NCBI GenBank assembly: GCA_947624295.1
Contig: CANQJV010000002.1
Location: 1-64,000 of the forward strand
Reading direction: 5' to 3'
Length of the DNA: 64,000 bases
From: an uncultured Ruminococcus sp.
GTDB taxonomy: Bacteria; Bacillota; Clostridia; Oscillospirales; Ruminococcaceae
The position numbers and the translations under genes are program-made. Below the pieces are notes generated by a model, which saw only the letters and a program-made list of their open reading frames with translations, was not told the DNA's origin and searched no databases. The stretch's first letter is position 1; each line of letters begins with the position of its first letter. Shown piece by piece: positions 15,461 through 23,689 of this stretch.

Positions 15461-15562
15461 TTAATTAAACATAAAGTCAAATATTACATTAAATGTAAAA
15501 CCGCATATATTCGCAAATATGCCTGCAATAATTTCAATTGCCAATGCAATAATTATACTCAC
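15461..15562 (-). CDS. Candidate 33-residue hydrophobic micro-protein (GTG start)
   Basis: A GTG start about 6 nt after AAAAAAGG opens MSIIIALAIEIIAGIFANIC and runs to FDFMFN, then TAA. The peptide is almost entirely hydrophobic, consistent with one membrane helix. It lies about 20 nt behind the SPFH gene and 27 nt ahead of the second micro-ORF, so all three probably share a transcript. The SD is weaker than that of the next ORF. Confidence 0.42.
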   Translation of the reverse strand: MSIIIALAIEIIAGIFANICGFTFNVIFDFMFN

Positions 15563-15580
15563 CAAAAGCCTTTTTTATTA

Positions 15581-16516
15581 TTATTCATCGCTGTTATCAG
15601 CAGGAGTTGTTGCGGGCGGAGTATATGTTGACGACGAACCAAGGTCGTCAGGGTCAATATTCACGAGCATACCATTGCTGTCACCGCTTACGACTTTCGG
15701 CATAACACCGTCCCACTTATCAATTTGTTCGTATGCGATTACCTTATCAGACAGAGATGCTTCAAGCAGGCGGTTAGCTTCAGCCTGCGCCTCAGCCTCA
15801 GCAAGTATAGCATCTGCGTTAGCCTCAGCAGCAATTACTTTTTGTTTAGCTTGCGCCTCAGCAACTGTAATTGCCTGCTTTTGTTCAGTCTCTGTTTTAA
15901 GGAGGTTTTGTTCTGCAACCTGTTTAGCCTCGATTGCATTATTAAATTCTTCCGAAAAATCGAAGTTTACGATGTTGAATTTCTCAATATAGATACCGTA
16001 TGTGTTGAGTTTCTCGTCAAGTGATAATTTTACTTCATCGCCTACAGCCTGACGGTCTGTAATAAGCTGTTCAGCGGTATACTTAGCAGTTGCCGCTTTC
16101 ATACACTCCTGAACTACAGGGGCAATGAGTACAGTCTGATATTCAGTACCGACATTTTTATACATATCGTCTGACTTGTCCGAAACAAGTCTATAGTTTA
16201 CGGCAACATTTGAGTTTACACTCTGCAAGTCCTTTGAAACAGCTGTTGCAGGAGTTTCATATACCTGAATTTTATTTGACATATTTTCAACAGTCTGTAT
16301 GAATGGTATTTTCAGGTGAAAACCCTCGCTGAAAGACGTATTTGAGACTTTGCCCAAAGTGAGGATAACGCCTGTATTACCGGCAGGGACAATTGTAAAA
16401 GCACCTAACAAAAGGAATATTACAATTGCAAATACGATAAATATTGTAACAATTTTCCCTAATGAATTTTTAGGCGGTTTGAGGTTACCTGTTCTTATAT
16501 CGTCAAAATTATTCAT
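15581..16516 (-). CDS. SPFH/prohibitin-domain membrane protein
   Basis: A 311-residue membrane-scaffold protein of the stomatin/prohibitin/HflK superfamily. One N-terminal membrane helix (about 20-45) precedes an SPFH domain (about 47-210; IVPAGNTGVILTLGKV is typical) and an Ala/Glu/Gln-rich coiled coil (about 205-265, EAQAKQKVIAAEANADAILAEAEAQ). The C-terminus is Pro/Thr/Ser-rich. Such proteins organise membrane microdomains or control proteases. The DUF1836 gene ends 2 nt upstream, so they form an operon, with two micro-ORFs behind. Confidence 0.9.
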   Translation of the reverse strand: MNNFDDIRTGNLKPPKNSLGKIVTIFIVFAIVIFLLLGAFTIVPAGNTGVILTLGKVSNTSFSEGFHLKIPFIQTVENMSNKIQVYETPATAVSKDLQSVNSNVAVNYRLVSDKSDDMYKNVGTEYQTVLIAPVVQECMKAATAKYTAEQLITDRQAVGDEVKLSLDEKLNTYGIYIEKFNIVNFDFSEEFNNAIEAKQVAEQNLLKTETEQKQAITVAEAQAKQKVIAAEANADAILAEAEAQAEANRLLEASLSDKVIAYEQIDKWDGVMPKVVSGDSNGMLVNIDPDDLGSSSTYTPPATTPADNSDE

Positions 16517-16518
16517 AA

Positions 16519-17091
16519 TTAACTCTCCATTTCTTTTATTATTTCGTTCATACCGCTTTCAGCTTCGTCTTTGAGGCAGGCACTTCTGTAAGCCATAACC
16601 ATTACGTACATAGCCTTGCGGAGTTTTACAGGGTCAGTGATTTCGCTTGAATTTGCTGATATTTCACGGGAAATAAGCTCCTGAACTGATTCGGTTGTGA
16701 ATGCGCCCTCGTCCTCAGCCGTGAAAATAATCCTGCAAAGTATGTTATAAAGCGTAATATCGGCGATTATATCATCTGAAGTATCTTCAACATCACCGTT
16801 TATGTATGTCATAAGCTGTGCTATTTTCTCGAATGTCATTGAACCTCTCAGCATATTGAAAAGAAGTATTCGTATCACCTGTTTTTCGGAATATTTCTTA
16901 CCTTTTGTGGAGGCAATCCAGCCACGTTTTATCCAGTTCTGTATTGTTGAGCCCTCCAGCCCCGTGAGTTTTGAAAGCTGTGATAATGTAAGTCCGCCTG
17001 TAGCCTCAAGTATAGGCGATATGACTGAAAATGCCGAATTTCTTGCCTCTTCTGAAAATTTCATTGTAGTAGCAGGGATAAATCTTTGCAC
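16519..17091 (-). CDS. DUF1836 putative DNA-binding protein
   Basis: Protein of about 190 residues. The N-terminal part carries a MerR-like helix-turn-helix (LTLSQLSKLTGLEGSTIQNWIKRGW, then KKYSEKQVIRILLFNMLR). The rest is helical. The track starts at 17139, but that codon lies upstream of the -10. AGGAG (17101-17105) is 9 nt from a GTG at 17091 and only 3 nt from the ATG at 17097, so GTG is preferred, though the ATG remains possible. A perfect 16-bp palindrome sits in its promoter spacer, which suggests self-repression. Confidence 0.8.
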   Translation of the reverse strand: MQRFIPATTMKFSEEARNSAFSVISPILEATGGLTLSQLSKLTGLEGSTIQNWIKRGWIASTKGKKYSEKQVIRILLFNMLRGSMTFEKIAQLMTYINGDVEDTSDDIIADITLYNILCRIIFTAEDEGAFTTESVQELISREISANSSEITDPVKLRKAMYVMVMAYRSACLKDEAESGMNEIIKEMES

Positions 17092-17121
17092 GGTCATCAG
17101 CTCCTTTGATATGATAATATG

Positions 17122-17150
17122 ATTATAACATAAGTTCATATGAACTTCAA
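17122..17150 (-). promoter_or_regulatory. Promoter of DUF1836-SPFH operon with embedded operator
   Basis: TTGAAG (17145-17150), 17-nt spacer, TATAAT (17122-17127) on the minus strand. The perfect palindrome AAGTTCATATGAACTT (17132-17147) fills the spacer and overlaps the -35, an ideal site for a repressor. Confidence 0.75.
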
Positions 17151-17324
17151 ATGCCGTCTGTTGACAATTTAGACCAAAAAACAGTATTTTTTTGAATATA
17201 TCACACTTATTCTTGATTTTTCATAGATTTTCAATAAATTTCTATAAAATTTAATATTTTGCACAATATCTGATAACAGTAATATAAAAAATATTTACAA
17301 ATCGGAAAAAATATGGAAAATCAG

Positions 17325-17353
17325 TTGACTTTATGAGAAATTTGTGATATATT
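17325..17353 (+). promoter_or_regulatory. Promoter of the acidic membrane protein gene
   Basis: TTGACT (17325-17330), 17 nt, TATATT (17348-17353). The DNA between this and the divergent DUF1836 promoter (17151-17324) is AT-rich with no other feature seen. Confidence 0.7.
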
Positions 17354-17418
17354 AAATTTATACTGAACTCTGATAGAGTTTATATAAATAATTTACAGAT
17401 ATATCCGGAGGGGATTTT

Positions 17419-19296
17419 ATGGCAGAATTTAATAATCAGCCGAATGACGTTGTAACAGGCGTTGAACGTGTCAAAAAAGGTAAGGGCAAAGTTATAGCAG
17501 GTATTACTGCCGGTGCAATTGCTGTTGTAGCAGGAGGCGGTGCTATCGCCTATGCTGCATCTGATTACGTCAAAAATCAGGTTAAGCTCACTGTAAGCAG
17601 TCCTGAAAATTACTATGCGTGGGTAAATGAAAAAAATAGTGATGATTTCGCAAAGCAGGTAAGCGAAAAATACCGCCTTGCGCTTGACGAAATGAAAAGC
17701 GGACAAAAATCATCTGTTTCACTCAAATATGAGGCAAATGACGAATTGCGGAATCTTTTTTTAGATGAGGTTTCGGCAACAGATGCTCCTGAACTCGTTG
17801 ATATAATCGAGAATTTCAACAGTATTGCAATTGTCGCAAATTCCGAAGCTAAAGACAGTACTGTAACAGGTAACACGTCAATTGAATGGAACGGCGAAAA
17901 ACTGGTATCTTTTGATTCAGCTTATGATACTTCGGCAATGGATTTCCTTGTCCGTATCCCTGAACTTGCTGAACAATGGATTGATGTTGATATTGCGGAT
18001 ACGCTCTATATCGATGAGGAAACTGAAAATTATCAGAAGTACATGAAAGACCCTGAATCGCTTATTACTCCCGATGAACTCGAAACCGAAATAGCAAAAT
18101 ATACAAATCTCTGGAATGAATGCACTTCAGACGTTGAACTTGAAAAGAAAGCAGATGTCAATATAGCTGATATTACTGTTAATTACACTGTTGCATCTGT
18201 TACACTTGACGAGACAAAAGCAAAAGAAATTGCAGAAAAATTCCTGACCGCATTTAAGGACGACGAAATTATCAAGGGTATTGCTGTTGATAAGTTAGCT
18301 GTTATGACCGCTGACGAATATGTTTCAGGACTTGATGATGAACTTGGCAGTCTTGACGAGAAATACAGCGGAAATCCCGATAAATCTGTAACGCTTAATA
18401 CTTATATTGACGCAACAGGCTGTATCAGAGGAGTTTCGTTTGAGAATACCGAAAATGATTTAATGAAATTCGTTGTCGGTAAGGACGGCAGTGAAGTCCG
18501 TGGCGAATTTGTTATGTCGGAGGACGGTACGGAAGAATTTAACGGTACTCTCACGGCTCAGGAAAATAACGGCAAATACAGCGGTGCAGTTGATATGACT
18601 GCTGACGGCACATCGTTTTCAATAGAATTCAGTGACCTTGAAACTGTCAACGAGGAAAAAGGCTATATGAATGGTGTTGTTACTTTTGTGATTCCGCCCG
18701 AAATAACCGATTCCGAAGCAAATACAATAGTTGCATTGTCATTGAGTTCAGACGGCAATTCTCAGCAGATTTCAATGCCGATTGACGTTGAAAGCACAAA
18801 TTACGGAACAATCGTTCTTGATATTTCTTCTGAAAAAGGCGCAGAACCTGCAATGCCTGATAAATCGGGAGCTTTCACAATCAACGATGAAACAGGCTTT
18901 GTAATTTCAGACTATGTTGAACAGGACAAAACAGAGGAATTTATTAAAAATATTTTCCTGACAATCGGCTTGAATGAGGAAATGGCAGATGAATATGCAA
19001 AAGATTTAGGCGATGAACTGTATTACGACTATTCCTCTGATATTGACCCCGATTTCAGTTATGACGGCAATGACGATTACGGTTGGGACGACGATGATTT
19101 TGAAGATTTTGAATGGGACGTTGCTGAGGATTCAGACGTTAATGATGACTGGGACATTGATGAGGATTCAGATGTTAGTGAAGATTTAGACCTTGATGAC
19201 TTAGAGTTGGATTTTGATGAGGATTTTAGTTTCAGCGAGGAAGATTCATCATCAATTGAAACAACAATAACTGCTGAAGATACTACAAGAGAATAA
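17419..19296 (+). CDS. Large single-pass membrane protein with Asp-rich C-terminal tail
   Basis: I do not recognise this 625-residue protein with confidence. A cytoplasmic, basic N-terminus is followed by one membrane helix (about 25-47, GKVIAGITAGAIAVVAGGGAIAYAA) and a large outer domain with alternating beta-like segments. The last 90 residues are extremely acidic with repeats such as AEDSDVNDDWDIDEDSDVSEDLDLDDLELDFDEDF broken here for length. The tail could bind calcium or act as a spacer. CGGAGG precedes the ATG, and a TTCG-loop terminator follows the gene. No neighbour points to a function. Confidence 0.72.
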   Translation: MAEFNNQPNDVVTGVERVKKGKGKVIAGITAGAIAVVAGGGAIAYAASDYVKNQVKLTVSSPENYYAWVNEKNSDDFAKQVSEKYRLALDEMKSGQKSSVSLKYEANDELRNLFLDEVSATDAPELVDIIENFNSIAIVANSEAKDSTVTGNTSIEWNGEKLVSFDSAYDTSAMDFLVRIPELAEQWIDVDIADTLYIDEETENYQKYMKDPESLITPDELETEIAKYTNLWNECTSDVELEKKADVNIADITVNYTVASVTLDETKAKEIAEKFLTAFKDDEIIKGIAVDKLAVMTADEYVSGLDDELGSLDEKYSGNPDKSVTLNTYIDATGCIRGVSFENTENDLMKFVVGKDGSEVRGEFVMSEDGTEEFNGTLTAQENNGKYSGAVDMTADGTSFSIEFSDLETVNEEKGYMNGVVTFVIPPEITDSEANTIVALSLSSDGNSQQISMPIDVESTNYGTIVLDISSEKGAEPAMPDKSGAFTINDETGFVISDYVEQDKTEEFIKNIFLTIGLNEEMADEYAKDLGDELYYDYSSDIDPDFSYDGNDDYGWDDDDFEDFEWDVAEDSDVNDDWDIDEDSDVSEDLDLDDLELDFDEDFSFSEEDSSSIETTITAEDTTRE

Positions 19297-19315
19297 TTAA
19301 CAAATCAAATAACTG

Positions 19316-19344
19316 AAAAAAGACTGCTTCGGCGGTCTTTTTTT
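19316..19344 (+). terminator. Terminator with UUCG tetraloop
   Basis: AAAGACTGC-TTCG-GCGGTCTTT followed by TTTT, immediately after the acidic membrane protein gene. Confidence 0.88.
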
Positions 19345-19391
19345 GTTATAATTTTAATTTTAAGCGGCATAATAACTTCTGAGGTGAGATT

Positions 19392-20843
19392 ATGCAGGAT
19401 AACAGAATAATATCTGAACTTAACCGTAATATAGCCGAAATAAAACGTATTTCGGGCGATTCATCGGACGTACTTGTCAGCGAATTTACAACAGGCGGAA
19501 TAAAATGTGCCTTGATTTGTTGCGAAGGTATGATGTCATCGCAGACCGTCACTGAAATGGTGCTTGAGCCTATAACTGATATTCCGCAACAGGAAAATCC
19601 CGCAAAACTATTCAGTTATATTACGAAATACAGGCTTTTATCAACAGACCGCCCTGAAGCAAATGATTATGATACACTTTTCCGCCTGCTCCATTCGGGA
19701 TTTGCTGTACTGATTGCCGACGGAATAAATAAAGCTATTGCATTTGGGGTGCAGGGGTATGCATCAAGAAGTATACAAGAGCCGTCAGGAGAAGGGAATA
19801 TTTTAGGAAGTCACGAGGGATTTGTTGAAACAGTCCGCACAAATATGTCAATGGTACGCCGGCGGTTGAAAACACCTGAACTTGTAATGAAACTTATGAT
19901 AAAAGGGAGTAAAAGCCGGACGGATATATGTTTGTGTTATATGAAAGACCGTGTTCCGTCTGAATTACTTGACCGCATACAGAAATCGCTTGATGATATG
20001 GAACTTGAGTCGATACTTTCAACAGGCTATATACGCCCGTTTGTTGAGAAAAAGAGCTTTGAACTTTTCAGCTCAACGGGCTTGACAGAACGCCCTGACG
20101 TACTTTGTTCTAAACTGATAGAGGGCAGAATTGCTATACTTGTTGACGGAGTACCGTACGGGATAATAATACCACGTCTTTTTTGCGAAAGTTTCCAGAC
20201 ACTTGACGACTACGCATATAAGCCGTATTATGCTGTATTTATCCGTTGGTTAAAATACGGTGCGTTTATTCTTGCAATATTATTGCCTGCTGTATATACT
20301 GCAATAGTTATGTATCACCCTGAACTGCTTAACAGTACGCTTTTACTTTTGCTTGTTGAGGAAGAAAAAAATGCACCGCTTTCTATAATAACAGAATCGT
20401 TTCTTGTGCTGATAATGTACGAAGTCATACGTGAAGCAGGAGTGCGTTTACCCAAACCTGTAGGCGGTGCTGTAAGTATAATAAGCGGTCTTATAATTGG
20501 AGATGCAGCTGTAAAATCGGGGCTTGTGAGTACTCCTCTGCTTACAATGACCGCACTTTCAGTACTTGCAGGTCTTGTGTTGCCTGACTTGAATCCTCAG
20601 ATAACTGTATTAAGGTTTGCGTTTTTGTTATCAGGAGGATTATTGGGGTTGTTTGGGGTGAGTATACTTGCATGTGCTGTACTCACGAATATATGCGGTA
20701 CGGAAGATTATGGTTTCCCGTTTACTGCACCGCTTTCGCCGTTTTCGAAAAAAGGTATGGGCGATACAGTTATTCGGCAGGGATTCCGTAAAATGCAGAG
20801 CAGAGGTTTTACAGTGGAGGATTACCATGAATCAGATAAATAA
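19392..20843 (+). CDS. gerA: Spore germination protein, GerA (GerAA) family
   Basis: A subunit of a spore germinant receptor in the inner spore membrane. The N-terminal soluble domain (about 1-280) contains GFAVLIADGINKAIAFGVQGYASRSIQEPSGEGNILGSHEGFVETVRTN, the core GerA signature, shown only in part here. About five membrane helices follow (about 290-440), including the conserved PLSIITESFLVLIMYEVIREAGVRLP. The 483-residue length is normal. It overlaps gerB by 17 nt, and gerC follows, the usual A-B-C tricistron. The GAGGTGA ribosome site is clear. Confidence 0.93.
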   Translation: MQDNRIISELNRNIAEIKRISGDSSDVLVSEFTTGGIKCALICCEGMMSSQTVTEMVLEPITDIPQQENPAKLFSYITKYRLLSTDRPEANDYDTLFRLLHSGFAVLIADGINKAIAFGVQGYASRSIQEPSGEGNILGSHEGFVETVRTNMSMVRRRLKTPELVMKLMIKGSKSRTDICLCYMKDRVPSELLDRIQKSLDDMELESILSTGYIRPFVEKKSFELFSSTGLTERPDVLCSKLIEGRIAILVDGVPYGIIIPRLFCESFQTLDDYAYKPYYAVFIRWLKYGAFILAILLPAVYTAIVMYHPELLNSTLLLLLVEEEKNAPLSIITESFLVLIMYEVIREAGVRLPKPVGGAVSIISGLIIGDAAVKSGLVSTPLLTMTALSVLAGLVLPDLNPQITVLRFAFLLSGGLLGLFGVSILACAVLTNICGTEDYGFPFTAPLSPFSKKGMGDTVIRQGFRKMQSRGFTVEDYHESDK

Positions 20844-21822
20844 GGCACAATTTATATCACTTTTGCTTATAGAGGACTTATTTGTGATGTTCTGCCTTAC
20901 GGAAACTATAACTGTAATAACTGCTATTGGTTTTGTTTGCGGAATTATATTGCAATTTATTTTATCTTTACCCGTAATAAGATTGTACAGTAAAGGGAAA
21001 TCGCTTAAAGACTGCGGAAAAACAGCTGAAATTGTAATACTTGCGTATATAGTGATGTGGGGCGGAATGCTTTTTTCGATGTTGTGGAATGCCGGCGATA
21101 TAATATATATTCCCTATGATTCGGGCTTTTCAGGGAAATTTATGGTATCTGCAATTATAGGTATTCTTTGCGTATATATTTCGTCGTCGGGAATAAAAGC
21201 ACTCGGACGGTCAGCGTTCATAGCGTCAATATTAGGGGTGATATGCCTGCTTATTGTCATTGTCAGTGCGCTGATACAGTCTGATATGAGAAATCTCACT
21301 GAAACAAAGGGAAAAAGTTTCCTGATTGAACTTAACAGAGGTTTTGCGTTAAGCGGAGGTCTTGGGAGTTTTATACTGATACTCGGATTCACAAAAGGTA
21401 ATCCCCTAAGAAATGCAGTCGGATATTTTGCCGGTAAAATCATATTGACAACTGTCGTAATATTGACAGGAGTGCTTGTAAGCGGAGGAATTATGGATAT
21501 AACTGATTTCCCGATTGCAACAGCCGCACAACTTTCTCAGCCGTTCCCTGTACAAAGAATAGACTCGCTTTTCCTGATAGTATTTTCAGTATCTGCCGTA
21601 TATTCCATAGCAATACAAGCTACATCAGCCGACTATCTTCTTGACGAAGTATCGCCTATGAAAAAATACAGGAGTACTCTTATGCTTATTGCAATGGTGA
21701 TAACAGGGTTTATTTTCGGCGGTAAAATTCACTATGGGATAGGGTTCAGTATTGCAGTTGCAGGTGTATTGCTTTTTGCACCTGTATCATATTTTATTAA
21801 AAGGAAATTGAAAAATGGTTAA
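20827..21822 (+). CDS. gerB: Spore germination permease, GerB (GerAB) family
   Basis: A 331-residue, about ten-helix membrane protein of the APC amino-acid permease superfamily, the B subunit of germinant receptors that binds the small-molecule germinant. The track ORF starts at 20668 inside gerA, but GGAGG is 6-8 nt before the ATG at 20827, giving MNQINKAQFISLLLIEDLF. It overlaps gerA by 17 nt and gerC by 8 nt, so translational coupling is likely. Confidence 0.88.
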   Translation: MNQINKAQFISLLLIEDLFVMFCLTETITVITAIGFVCGIILQFILSLPVIRLYSKGKSLKDCGKTAEIVILAYIVMWGGMLFSMLWNAGDIIYIPYDSGFSGKFMVSAIIGILCVYISSSGIKALGRSAFIASILGVICLLIVIVSALIQSDMRNLTETKGKSFLIELNRGFALSGGLGSFILILGFTKGNPLRNAVGYFAGKIILTTVVILTGVLVSGGIMDITDFPIATAAQLSQPFPVQRIDSLFLIVFSVSAVYSIAIQATSADYLLDEVSPMKKYRSTLMLIAMVITGFIFGGKIHYGIGFSIAVAGVLLFAPVSYFIKRKLKNG

Positions 21823-22348
21823 AAGATTTTTGTTGATATTGCTAACCGCTGTAACTTTTACGAGTTGCTCCTCTCATGGGAATGTAAGTACAAAGGCGTA
21901 TCTTAAAGCAGCAGCACTTGACGGGAATAAACTCACGCTTGCATTTTATTCAGAGGAGCAGGAAGCGATTACAGTGACAGCGGATAATCCTGCTGAAGCT
22001 AAAAAAATAGCTGAACTTTCAATCGGCAAGGAAATTTTCACGGGACACACAGAACTCGTCTTGCTTGCGGACTGCAATAACCTTGAAACGCTTGATTTTA
22101 TGTTACATGAGTGGAAATTATCACCGTCCTGTATAATTGCAGAGCCTGAATACAGCGGGAGAATGATACTTGCGCAGGCGAACCCAGAAAATTTAACAGG
22201 TTCAATAAAAATAGCGCAGGAACAGGAACTTGCTCCGGAATGCGATATTATCACGGTATTAAGCGGATTATTAGGGGAAAATGAATCAGCGGAAGTAGCT
22301 GAATTATCAGAGAAAGGGTTCAGCGGTACTGTATTGATAAAAAAATAA
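21815..22348 (+). CDS. Short GerC (GerAC)-like lipoprotein
   Basis: The third gene of a gerABC tricistron. A lipoprotein signal peptide with lipobox FTSC (cleavage before Cys18) is followed by about 155 residues resembling the start of GerAC (LAFYSEEQEAITVTADNPAEAKKIAEL; GHTELVLLA). Canonical GerAC proteins are about 360-400 residues, so this one is about half length. The gene ends cleanly with no frame-shifted remainder before spoIIID, so the short form may be native. It overlaps gerB by 8 nt. Confidence 0.75.
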   Translation: MVKRFLLILLTAVTFTSCSSHGNVSTKAYLKAAALDGNKLTLAFYSEEQEAITVTADNPAEAKKIAELSIGKEIFTGHTELVLLADCNNLETLDFMLHEWKLSPSCIIAEPEYSGRMILAQANPENLTGSIKIAQEQELAPECDIITVLSGLLGENESAEVAELSEKGFSGTVLIKK

Positions 22349-22465
22349 CAGGATAGCCGGGAAAATTCCGGTATCCGTACATATAAATTATATTATACAC
22401 TCATTATTTCTGAAAAATCCGCATATATATTATTGTCCGCAGAACAGGATAAGGGAGTGATATAA

Positions 22466-22738
22466 TTGAAAACACAACCTGCTCAGAGGGCAGTAACATT
22501 GGGGCAGTACATAATTGAAAACAAGGCTACTGTCCGGAGTACAGCGAAAAAATTCGGAATTTCGAAAAGTACCGTGCATAAGGACGTAAGCGAACGGCTG
22601 AAAAACGAAAATCCTGCACTTTATGAGCAAGTGAGGGGGATACTTGAAATAAACAAACAGGAGCGTCATATAAGAGGCGGACTTGCAACAAAACGCAAGT
22701 ATATTGAATTATCGGAGAGGAAAAAAAGGGGACGGTGA
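22466..22738 (+). CDS. spoIIID: Sporulation transcriptional regulator SpoIIID
   Basis: A 90-residue HTH protein matching SpoIIID throughout: LGQYIIENKATVRSTAKKFGISKSTVHKDVSERL, then GGLATKRKYIE. In Bacillus and Clostridia SpoIIID acts in the mother cell with sigma E and sigma K. The start is TTG at 22466, set by GGGAG 8 nt upstream. A GGGACGG/CCGTCCC hairpin overlaps the 3' end (22728-22749) but lacks a T-tract. Together with gerABC and the PdaA-like gene it implies a sporulation programme. Confidence 0.93.
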   Translation: MKTQPAQRAVTLGQYIIENKATVRSTAKKFGISKSTVHKDVSERLKNENPALYEQVRGILEINKQERHIRGGLATKRKYIELSERKKRGR

Positions 22739-22749
22739 AAAGCCGTCCC

Positions 22750-22990
22750 ATATCTATATAAAACAGTTGTCTGATATAAGCGGTCTTATTAAAGCTGTTC
22801 ATGGGCAGTGCCGGCACATTCACTGAATCCAGCCACTTTATATAATATAAGACTTATATCGGATTTCTGTATAATATTATTCTATGCAGAAAAACCAAAA
22901 AAGCGACAATGAAAATTTTAGTAATTTTATATACTGCCTTTAATTTTTTGTTACGATTGTAGGAAATTTGTAATAATACTGAAATAATAC
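22750..22990. other. AT-rich intergenic stretch, nothing identified
   Basis: About 240 bp between spoIIID and the small-RNA promoter. Short ORFs on the minus strand (22854-23140) lack ribosome binding sites. I see no RNA gene or repeat that I can support. Confidence 0.4.
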
Positions 22991-22995
22991 TGTTA

Positions 22996-23024
22996 TTGAA
23001 ATATTCAGAAACGTGGTGTATAAT
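22996..23024 (+). promoter_or_regulatory. Promoter of candidate small RNA
   Basis: TTGAAA (22996-23001), 17-nt spacer, TATAAT (23019-23024). Predicted start near 23031. Confidence 0.75.
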
Positions 23025-23030
23025 ATATTC

Positions 23031-23108
23031 ATGGAAAAAGAAATAAGCAAGAAAACACACACTTCAGATAAGAAACTGCTGTAAATTAAAACAGCAGTTT
23101 TCTTTTTT
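23031..23108 (+). ncRNA. Candidate small RNA of about 75 nt (or leaderless 17-codon mRNA)
   Basis: A complete transcription unit: the promoter above and an intrinsic terminator AAACTGCTGT / ACAGCAGTTT (23073-23082 / 23091-23100) with a TTCTTTTTT-like tail. The predicted 5' end coincides with an ATG opening MEKEISKKTHTSDKKLL, whose stop lies in the terminator stem, so a leaderless micro-ORF is possible. The next gene has its own promoter downstream, so this is not simply its leader. Confidence 0.55.
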
Positions 23109-23140
23109 ATCGTCATATTTAACAATTTTGCAAAAAACAC

Positions 23141-23169
23141 TTGAAATATCTGAAAAATATTGTTATAAT
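23141..23169 (+). promoter_or_regulatory. Promoter of gtrA-dus
   Basis: TTGAAA (23141-23146), 17-nt spacer, TATAAT (23164-23169), just after the small-RNA terminator. Confidence 0.75.
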
Positions 23170-23215
23170 AAAATCATCTGATTTTGATTTTTGAAAACTG
23201 AAAGGATTTGAAAAA

Positions 23216-23689
23216 ATGGAAAAGCTGATAAAAGCCTGCGTGGGAATATTACCGCAGAAATTACAGGATATATACTATAAATATGAGGAAAAATGGCTGT
23301 ATGTGCTTTTCGGAGGTCTGACAACCATTGTATCGATAGTAACTAAACTGCTGACATTTGCGTTGATAAAAGGCGAGCCTAAGTGGGAAAGTACAGCAGG
23401 AGTAATTGTTTCGTGGATTTGCGCAGTTACTTTTGCATTTTTCACAAATAAAAAGTATGTTTTCAAGAATGAAACCAAAACTGCCGGTGAATTTTGGAAA
23501 GTTTTTGTTTCTTTTTACGGAGCAAGGCTTGCGACTTTGGCAATGGAGGAACTTATATTCGTTGTATGTTGTGATTTACTCGGCTGGAACAAGACAATAA
23601 TCACGTTTGCAAGTCAGGTTATTATTTTTGTTGCGAATTACGTACTCAGCAAAGTTTTTGTGTTCAGGAAAAGTAAATCCGATGATTAA
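23216..23689 (+). CDS. GtrA-family membrane protein
   Basis: A 157-residue protein with four predicted membrane helices. The family pattern includes LYVLFGGLTTIVSI, ICAVTFAFFTNKKYVFKN and the closing QVIIFVANYVLSKVFVFRK. GtrA proteins are thought to help flip polyprenyl-linked sugars for cell-surface glycans. No glycosyltransferase is adjacent. AAAGGA precedes the ATG, and the gene overlaps dus by 8 nt. Confidence 0.88.
   Translation: MEKLIKACVGILPQKLQDIYYKYEEKWLYVLFGGLTTIVSIVTKLLTFALIKGEPKWESTAGVIVSWICAVTFAFFTNKKYVFKNETKTAGEFWKVFVSFYGARLATLAMEELIFVVCCDLLGWNKTIITFASQVIIFVANYVLSKVFVFRKSKSDD

Noticed and set aside
15269-15631. 120-aa plus-strand ORF opposite the SPFH end
   Set aside because: It begins within a terminator, has no SD and runs antisense to the SPFH gene and the two better micro-ORFs.
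22728-22749. Intrinsic terminator after spoIIID
   Set aside because: The GGGACGG/CCGTCCC stem is real but has no T-tract, so I did not list it as a terminator.
22854-23140. Two minus-strand ORFs of 68 and 66 aa
   Set aside because: No SD, AT-driven composition, and they overlap the small-RNA promoter and terminator on the other strand.
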